The notes below the pieces were generated by a model. That model worked only from the letters and a program-made list of their open reading frames with translations, did no database searches and was not told the DNA's origin. The position numbers were made by a program, and so were the translations under genes. This document shows positions 30,969 to 36,457 of a DNA stretch of 36,457 bases, one piece after another (position 1 is the first letter of the stretch; the number at the start of each line of letters is the position of its first letter). Source of the DNA: Sulfurimonas sp. endosymbiont of Alviniconcha boucheti (lineage in GTDB: Bacteria; Campylobacterota; Campylobacteria; Campylobacterales; Sulfurimonadaceae); contig JAICBP010000076.1 of assembly GCA_021766785.1 (NCBI GenBank), positions 24,189 to 60,645 of the forward strand. The letters are read 5' to 3'.

Positions 30969-33209
30969 CTAAAACTTTTCTCCTAGATAAAGATAAGCAC
31001 TATGTTCTCCCCCTGCTGAAGATCCATAAGCGAGATAAAAGGGTCCCAAGAATGTATCTATAGCAAAATAGATAGAAGCTGATTTCTTTAGTTTAGCATA
31101 ATTAAAAGAAGTTCCACCATCCCATGTATCTCCTACCTCTAAAGAGAACCCTGTATAGAGTGCTGAGTCCAATGTTCCAAAAAAGCTACTTCCCTTTATT
31201 TTATAAGCATAACGAGCAACTCCCAATACTAAATTATCTCCTATTGTAGAGTATGGTGCATATCCTGAGAGATTAAAGAGACCACCTAACATAAATGTTC
31301 CAGCTAATCTTGGGATGGAGTCCATCTTATAGGTGTTTGCATATTGACCATAAAAAGTCAGACTGCCTGAATTGAAATTAAAAGGTTTTTTTACACCTAC
31401 ATAGATCTGTTCATAATCGTAATCACTTCCAAGTATAGCCATCTCTTTACTCCAACGAATTTTTCCAAAAAAGCCTTTTGTTGGAAAGTTTACGTCATCA
31501 AGTGTATCCATTTTCAATGTTATATCTAAAGGGCGTGCACTATAATCCCAATTTATACTTTGTAGTACAGCAAGAGGCTTTTTCTCTGGAATAGCTGTAG
31601 GAAAATTATTAATTATAGTACTATCTTTATAGCTAGAGAGTGATATCTCTACCTCGAAATCATTAGTGATATGTGTACCAAAAGCAAAAGTTCCTCCATA
31701 ACGCCCTATTTTTATCTCCTGATTACCATCAAGATCTTTCTCAATCAAAGATAGAGGAAATATATCATCAGTAATAACATATTTTAAAGATGGTCTTATA
31801 TAATACTTCTGGCTACTCTCTAGTGGTTGAAATAATTCGGTTCGTATTTTTTTATAATGTCCTATTTCAAAATCATTTCTCCACTCTCCACCATAGGCAT
31901 TTACTCCAAATTTTGTATATCCAAGCTTAAAGGAGTATGCAGAGTGTCCTTTGAAATCATCCTCTAGTCCTATAGAGAAACGAACTTTCCCAAGACTATC
32001 CCAGCTTGGTGTAGTTGTAATGATCAGCTCTGTTTTTTCCTCTTTTTTGCTTATTTTATAATCTACACTATCAAAGAGTGTCATATTATAAAGATAGAGA
32101 AGATCCTCTCGTAATTGTTTTAGGTCAAGTTGCTCTCCAACTTTTTGGTGGATAGAGCCTCTAATAGAACTATTTGAGAGATATGTAGAATTATGTATCA
32201 CTATTTTATCTATAATTGGTGCTTGAAATATATGCTTTGTACGATGTTTACGAACATACTTTTTATACTCTTCTTCACTAATACTTAACTTAGTAAGAGA
32301 GGAGAGTCTCTTTTTTGCAGCTTTCTCTCCAGCTAAAATGATCTCTTTATAGTGACTTGTATCTAATCCATTATATCCATTAAGATCTGGTGTTATAAAA
32401 ATATCTTTTTTAGAGTGTAAAGCAAGGGATTCTTCTACATTTTTTCGCATCATAATATCTACAAGTTGCTCTAAAACAATAAGATAGGAGTTGATTTTAC
32501 GATTTTTTTTGAAATCTTCACTTACATTGATAGCTATAATAATATCAGCACCCATATCTTTTGCGACTTGAATAGGGAGGTTATCACTCACGCCTCCATC
32601 AACCAAATCAATTCCATCAATAGTAACAGGCTCAAAACCTCCAGGAATAGCACTTGATGCATAGATAGCTTTTGCTAGATCTCCAGACTTTAGTACCACA
32701 GCATTACCATTTTTTATATCTGTAGCAATACAACGATAGGGAATACTTAGGTTATCAAAATTCTCAATATCTTGTACATTTTGTGTAAGTTGCATAAACT
32801 TTAGCATAAGAGGTTCGCGTTTAAGGATACCTGTTGGGAGGACAAAATTTCCATAAGTATTTACTCCTACTCCTACATGTCCTTGATAGATATAATCGAT
32901 CTCCTTTTTTTGCATAGGTATATCTACTCTATTAAAATTTGGTCGAATATATTTAGTCCAATCGGTACTCTCTAGCATAGTAGCTATCTCATCTGGAGAC
33001 ATTCCAGCACTATAAAGAGCTCCTACAAAAGATCCCATACTTGTACCAACTATCATATCGATAGGGATTCTATTCTCTTGCAATACTTTGAGTACACCTA
33101 CATGTGCACCACCTCTTGCACCACCACCACTAAGAACCAAAGCTATCTTTGGTCTCTCTTGAGCAAAAATAGCACTAACTATACACAATAAAAATAGTAG
33201 ATTTCTCAT
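30969..33209 (-). CDS. Patatin-like phospholipase with POTRA and outer-membrane barrel (type Vd autotransporter)
   Basis: A 746-residue protein with a signal peptide (ending IFA, residue 16) and a patatin domain at 20-310. Its oxyanion loop is GGGARGG (28-34), its nucleophile S58 is in GTSMG, and its acid D204 is in VDGGVSDN. A POTRA-like segment follows at about 330-400 (IHNSTYLSNSSIRGSI...LDLKQLREDLLYLYNMTLFDSVDYK). A 16-strand-type barrel of the BamA/surface-antigen class runs to the C-terminal YLYLGEKF. This order and size match Pseudomonas PlpD and Fusobacterium FplA, lipases that deliver their own passenger to the cell surface. It ends the cysS operon, two bases after the ferritin-like gene. 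Confidence 0.9.
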   Translation of the reverse strand: MRNLLFLLCIVSAIFAQERPKIALVLSGGGARGGAHVGVLKVLQENRIPIDMIVGTSMGSFVGALYSAGMSPDEIATMLESTDWTKYIRPNFNRVDIPMQKKEIDYIYQGHVGVGVNTYGNFVLPTGILKREPLMLKFMQLTQNVQDIENFDNLSIPYRCIATDIKNGNAVVLKSGDLAKAIYASSAIPGGFEPVTIDGIDLVDGGVSDNLPIQVAKDMGADIIIAINVSEDFKKNRKINSYLIVLEQLVDIMMRKNVEESLALHSKKDIFITPDLNGYNGLDTSHYKEIILAGEKAAKKRLSSLTKLSISEEEYKKYVRKHRTKHIFQAPIIDKIVIHNSTYLSNSSIRGSIHQKVGEQLDLKQLREDLLYLYNMTLFDSVDYKISKKEEKTELIITTTPSWDSLGKVRFSIGLEDDFKGHSAYSFKLGYTKFGVNAYGGEWRNDFEIGHYKKIRTELFQPLESSQKYYIRPSLKYVITDDIFPLSLIEKDLDGNQEIKIGRYGGTFAFGTHITNDFEVEISLSSYKDSTIINNFPTAIPEKKPLAVLQSINWDYSARPLDITLKMDTLDDVNFPTKGFFGKIRWSKEMAILGSDYDYEQIYVGVKKPFNFNSGSLTFYGQYANTYKMDSIPRLAGTFMLGGLFNLSGYAPYSTIGDNLVLGVARYAYKIKGSSFFGTLDSALYTGFSLEVGDTWDGGTSFNYAKLKKSASIYFAIDTFLGPFYLAYGSSAGGEHSAYLYLGEKF

Positions 33210-33211
33210 TA

Positions 33212-34030
33212 CTACTCCTTAAGAAGCTTTTTCATAAGTTCTATATGATAACTCTCTTGATAATTTATAAAGTCAAAAAACTTAGATAGCTCTTCATCTT
33301 TTATAGAGTCGCTTAGCTCTTTACACATCACTTTTGCAGCTTCCTCTTCGGCTATACCATCTATGATAAACTTTTCAAAATCTTTAACGAGGTAAGTCAT
33401 TTCATGGAGTTCACGAGGAAGAGCAAGTATCCCCATGATAGACATCATATTGCCAAAAGATTTGAGGTGGAAGTGTGATTCTGCAATGAGATCTTCAAAG
33501 ACATTATACTCTAAAGCATTTTTTGTGCGAGTTTGCATATAGGCATAGACAAGTATAAGTTCATACTCTTTATAGGACTCTTCAAATAAGAAGAGTGTCA
33601 GTGCATCGATTTGGGCTTGGTCTAAGTCTTTATCTAGCCATCTTCTCTGGATATTAAATGCGGTAATTTTTTGATCGTTTTTCTTCTCAGATAGAAGAGA
33701 AGTAAGGTAAGTGAGTAGATATTCATCATCTGTTTTGATGCGTTGTGAGAGTATAGAGTCTGTTGTTCTTTTTTGAAACTCTTGAACTTCATCGGCTAGA
33801 GCTTGAAGTATCTCAAAAGTGCTTTCACGCTTGTAGAGGGTAATATCTCTATTGTAGTTGTAGTTACCACCATCGGCTAAGATAGCTTCACCTATCCATT
33901 TCATATGGCGAAATGCGATAAGTGAAAACTCATAGAGTCTTGATTTGATACTCTCATCTTTTATGGCAAAAGATGCAAAAGTTATGCTAAGATAGAGTTC
34001 ATGTTTTGCTTGATATATACTACTGTTCAT
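33212..34030 (-). CDS. Ferritin-like (four-helix) protein
   Basis: A 272-residue, all-helical soluble protein with no signal peptide. Glu/His residues recur at the spacing used by di-iron carboxylate proteins: AKHELYLS, EFSLIAFRHMKW, LFLFEESYKEYEL, DLIAESHFHLKS and NYQESYHIELMKK. This supports a ferritin-like fold, perhaps an iron store or oxidase. I do not recognise a named family. Its start overlaps the NifU-like gene end by 11 bases, so a shared role in iron or iron-sulfur handling is inferred. Confidence 0.6.
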   Translation of the reverse strand: MNSSIYQAKHELYLSITFASFAIKDESIKSRLYEFSLIAFRHMKWIGEAILADGGNYNYNRDITLYKRESTFEILQALADEVQEFQKRTTDSILSQRIKTDDEYLLTYLTSLLSEKKNDQKITAFNIQRRWLDKDLDQAQIDALTLFLFEESYKEYELILVYAYMQTRTKNALEYNVFEDLIAESHFHLKSFGNMMSIMGILALPRELHEMTYLVKDFEKFIIDGIAEEEAAKVMCKELSDSIKDEELSKFFDFINYQESYHIELMKKLLKE

Positions 34031-34490
34031 TTTGTTTATCCTCTTTTATCTCGCAACTTTCTGCCATCTTAATGATGTGAGCTTCTTCTTGTTTACCTTT
34101 TGCTAGATTCTCAAAGTTTACCATAGATGCTACAAAAGCATTAAGGACTATCTCTGCACAGATCTGTTGCTGTTTGGTCATAACACCGAGTTTATCCTTT
34201 ATCTTTCCTAGAGCCAAATGAGCATACTCTATACTCTTACCCTTAATCATATCTGTGTACATAGATCCTATGACTACTGTGTCTTGACATCCATTAGTAG
34301 CGAACTTTATATCTTCAATAGTATTATTCTTACGAAGTGTATAGAAGATGACATACTCTTTAGTTTTTTCATCTGTAGCTACTCCTATGCAGGTAGGATT
34401 TTCAAGTTTGCCATAGTTGTGTGGGTTCATAAGGTGCATTATCACCTCTTTATTTATACCTTCAGGAACTTTTGTCTCTTCATTTATCAT
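34020..34490 (-). CDS. NifU/IscU-like scaffold protein with altered cluster site
   Basis: A 156-residue protein of the IscU/NifU N-terminal family, which builds iron-sulfur clusters. HLMNPHNYGKLENP is the family opening. The three cluster cysteines are present as PTC34, GC68 and IC111. The usual PACGD becomes PTCIG, so the conserved Asp that helps cluster release is missing, and GCGSAIASSS becomes GCQDTVVIGS. The C-terminal half is acidic and the NifU ferredoxin-like domain is absent. Start: ATG at 34490, overlapping the cysS stop by four bases and preceded by GGGAG. The longer TTG-started frame is rejected. Confidence 0.72.
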   Translation of the reverse strand: MINEETKVPEGINKEVIMHLMNPHNYGKLENPTCIGVATDEKTKEYVIFYTLRKNNTIEDIKFATNGCQDTVVIGSMYTDMIKGKSIEYAHLALGKIKDKLGVMTKQQQICAEIVLNAFVASMVNFENLAKGKQEEAHIIKMAESCEIKEDKQNEQ

Positions 34491-35887
34491 ATCTTCTCCC
34501 AAAATGTTCCAGATGGTGTATCCATAAGTGTAACACCAAATGAGAGTATCTCTTCTCTGAGTCTATCAGACTCTTCAAAGTTCTTCTCCTCTTTTGCTGT
34601 ATTTCGTTGCTTTATCAGTGTAGCAATAGCAGATTTTGCCTCTTCATCTATTCCAAACTGAAAATATTCAAAAGGATTTTTTACTCCAAAGCCAAGTATC
34701 TTTTCAATATATGCTAAGTTTGAGAGTGTCTCTTTTTTGAGAGCTTTGTGTTTGCCGGCAGTATCAAGTATCTCATTGGCGTTTGAAATCATCTCATCAA
34801 TAAGGGCTAAGGCAGTAGAGATATTCATATCATCATTTAGTGCTTCTAAAAGATTATTTTGAAACTCTGTTGTATCGGAATGAAGAGCTAAACCAAAGAG
34901 ACGTTTTTTAAGTCGGTAGATTTTATCAAGCCGTTTTTTTGCAGTGGCTAAATCTTCTGTATTGAAGTTGAAGTTACTTCTATAGTGTGTACTTAAAAGA
35001 TAAAAACGCACCACTTCTCCATCATACTCTTTAAGCGCATCTTTGAGAAAAAAGCTATTGCCAAGAGACTTGGACATCTTCTCACCATTGATATTTACAA
35101 AACCATTATGCATCCAGTAGTTTGCAAGTTCATGGTTTGAACTACATCGTGTCTGTGCTGCTTCATTCTCATGGTGAGGGAAGAGTAGATCAGCACCACC
35201 ACCATGTATATCTACTCCAAACGCCAGTTGAGGTTGTGCTAAATGCTTCTCAATCATAGCAGAGCACTCCAAGTGCCATCCTGGACGACCAGATCCAAAA
35301 GGAGATTCAAATGTGAGAGTATCATCTTTAACAGATTTCCACAAAGCAAAGTCAGCTGGATTTTTCTTTAGAGTTGAGGATTTTACGCGCTCTTGTTTAT
35401 CACCCTCATCTTGAACACGTTTTGAGAGGGTGAGGTAGTCACTATCACTTTTCGTGTCAAAATAGATATCTCCATCTTGTGTAGTATATGCATGTCCAGC
35501 ATCTATAAGTCGCTGTATCATCTCAAACATGGCGTTTAAAGACTCAGTAGCCTTAGGCTCAATATTTGGTCGTGCAACTCCAATAGACTCCATCTCTTTA
35601 TAAAATTCATTAGTATAAAACTCTGTAATCTCTTTAATATCTTTATTTTGTACAGCCGCTTTTTTAATGATTTTATCATCTATATCGGTAATGTTTCTTG
35701 CATAAACAACATTAAGACCATTGGCGTTTAAGATACGAGTAAGTAGGTCAAAGACTAAGGCAGATTTTGCATGCCCTAAGTGAGCATTGTCATAAACAGT
35801 AGGTCCACAGACATAAAGAGTAACTTTTCCCTCTTGAAGAGGAATAAATTCTCTTTTTTCTTTTTTTACAGAGTCGAAAATATACAT
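34487..35887 (-). CDS. cysS: Cysteinyl-tRNA synthetase
   Basis: The class I enzyme that charges tRNA(Cys). The catalytic motifs are HLGH in TVYDNAHLGHAKS and KMSKSLGNS. The zinc-binding Cys/His set that selects cysteine is seen as VCGPTVYD, GRPGWHLECSAM and HHENE. The C-terminal anticodon-binding region is complete (IGFGVKNP, FEESDRLREEILSFGV). The start MYIFDSVKKEK at 35887 matches the family's usual beginning better than the ATG at 35902, which would add five residues. The gene heads an operon with a NifU-like, a ferritin-like and a patatin gene. Confidence 0.95.
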   Translation of the reverse strand: MYIFDSVKKEKREFIPLQEGKVTLYVCGPTVYDNAHLGHAKSALVFDLLTRILNANGLNVVYARNITDIDDKIIKKAAVQNKDIKEITEFYTNEFYKEMESIGVARPNIEPKATESLNAMFEMIQRLIDAGHAYTTQDGDIYFDTKSDSDYLTLSKRVQDEGDKQERVKSSTLKKNPADFALWKSVKDDTLTFESPFGSGRPGWHLECSAMIEKHLAQPQLAFGVDIHGGGADLLFPHHENEAAQTRCSSNHELANYWMHNGFVNINGEKMSKSLGNSFFLKDALKEYDGEVVRFYLLSTHYRSNFNFNTEDLATAKKRLDKIYRLKKRLFGLALHSDTTEFQNNLLEALNDDMNISTALALIDEMISNANEILDTAGKHKALKKETLSNLAYIEKILGFGVKNPFEYFQFGIDEEAKSAIATLIKQRNTAKEEKNFEESDRLREEILSFGVTLMDTPSGTFWEKI

Positions 35888-35919
35888 AAATAATTTTTCC
35901 ATAAGTGCATTTACAAAAT

Positions 35920-35925
35920 ATTATA
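35920..35925 (-). promoter_or_regulatory. -10 element of the cysS operon
   Basis: TATAAT on the minus strand lies 17 bases before the ATG at 35902 and 32 bases before the preferred ATG at 35887. The longer distance fits a transcript starting there with a short leader. No -35 box is clear. Confidence 0.4.
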
Positions 35926-35987
35926 GTACAACATAGCTTATAGGAGGATTGAAATATTATTTTTTAGATTTTCTTTTTTATCACTAA

Positions 35988-36016
35988 TTGTATCTCCATT
36001 TCTCTTGGAGATACAA
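35988..36016. terminator. Strong stem-loop after the FISUMP gene
   Basis: TTGTATCTCC (35988-35997) and GGAGATACAA (36007-36016) form a perfect 10-bp stem with a nine-base loop, 22 bases past the end of the right-edge gene on its transcribed strand. No U-run follows, so it may be a terminator of the U-poor kind or a 3' stabilising structure. Confidence 0.5.
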
Positions 36017-36037
36017 ATGATCAATGATACTATTGAG

Positions 36038-36457
36038 TTAGTCTTTTATACAGCGGACAGAAAATCCGTATGTTTTTACACTGTTTGCATTAGAATAGAC
36101 ATTATTTGGATAGAAATCTATACTCTTAGCCTTTGATCCACTAGCTGTTCCAAACCAGTAAGAAGATTCTATTCCTTGTTGCAGAACTTTACCTTTTTCC
36201 CATGGTGAACGGAAGCCAGACATTGACAATTTTAAAACACTGTTAAAAGCACCAGATGGGTCTTGAGAACTCCATGTCTGTGTCTCTTGATACCACTCAT
36301 TTTCACTATCATTAGCTCCATTTGGATCAAGTGGTAATCTATATCCTACTGGACAAATATTATTTTTACTTAGTTCTCTTGCCCATAAGGTATCACTAGA
36401 ATCTACTCTCCAATCATTTCCACTGGTAATAAAGAATGAGTGAGATGGATCATTGGA
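36038..36457 (-). CDS. C-terminal part of a FISUMP-domain protein (cut by window edge)
   Basis: An open frame of 139 codons enters from the right edge and ends at 36038. The residues NICPVGYRLPLD, TWSSQD, SGFRSPWE, SSYWFGTASGSKAKSIDFY and the last line YGFSVRCIKD match the C-terminal motif of the Fibrobacter succinogenes major paralogous (FISUMP) domain, found in secreted or surface proteins of otherwise variable design. Function is not known. The in-window ATG at 36229 is internal to the domain, so it is not the start. Confidence 0.78.
   Translation of the reverse strand, partial: SNDPSHSFFITSGNDWRVDSSDTLWARELSKNNICPVGYRLPLDPNGANDSENEWYQETQTWSSQDPSGAFNSVLKLSMSGFRSPWEKGKVLQQGIESSYWFGTASGSKAKSIDFYPNNVYSNANSVKTYGFSVRCIKD

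Overview
This 36 kb window is AT-rich chromosomal DNA from a Campylobacterota bacterium, most like Sulfurimonas and its relatives. That placement is inferred from gene content: an FlhX-type stand-alone FlhB C-terminal domain next to a FliK-like gene, a proofreading PolA, a PilT-type retraction ATPase, a periplasmic c-type cytochrome, a NosL/TauE copper pair, NifU-like and ferritin-like proteins, and tightly packed minus-strand operons. No rRNA, tRNA or CRISPR array was seen.

Layout. 1-2470 is an accessory patch: the start of a secreted protein running off the left edge, a decayed ORF, a Fic-domain AMPylase and a HARE-HTH/PD-(D/E)xK (HrgA-like) protein. An identical 22-bp direct repeat follows each of the last two genes at or just past the stop codon. 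2667-3883 (+) is a flagellar pair (FliK-like, FlhX). 3909-12171 (-) holds polA, a large outer-membrane protein with a zinc-peptidase motif, a DUF4105 protein and a lipoprotein with eight 48-bp tandem repeats. 12434-16610 (-) is a six-gene operon in the order yfgM-like, bamB-like, tyrosine recombinase, HD protein, NosL-like, TauE/SafE-like. A divergent promoter region separates it from gatC, a 48-aa internally deleted ArsC-like ORF and pilT (+).

18266-24236 (-) holds a MidA-type methyltransferase and a three-gene overlapping cluster: a HlyD-like adaptor, an in-frame fusion of a molybdopterin oxidoreductase with a full-length ArgD-type aminotransferase, and a TolC-family channel whose signal peptide overlaps the end of argD. 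24300-28400 is a second accessory patch: a ParE/RelE-type toxin-antitoxin pair, a family of short intergenic repeats (one MITE-like element forms the 3' end of a cytochrome c gene), a decayed insertion and a one-polypeptide nuclease-methyltransferase-specificity enzyme.

28459-35902 (-) is mostly conserved core: pyrD with an M16 peptidase, and a cysS/NifU-like/ferritin-like/patatin operon whose last gene has the architecture of a type Vd autotransporter. The right edge carries the C-terminal part of a FISUMP-domain protein.

The most interesting points are the molybdoenzyme-aminotransferase fusion within efflux-type genes, the three-part metallopeptidase/propeller/barrel protein, the solitary R-M-S enzyme with an altered NPPF motif, the mini-ArsC, the stop-codon-adjacent 22-bp repeats and the repeat family that has extended a coding sequence. 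No wholly new multi-gene system could be demonstrated from sequence alone.
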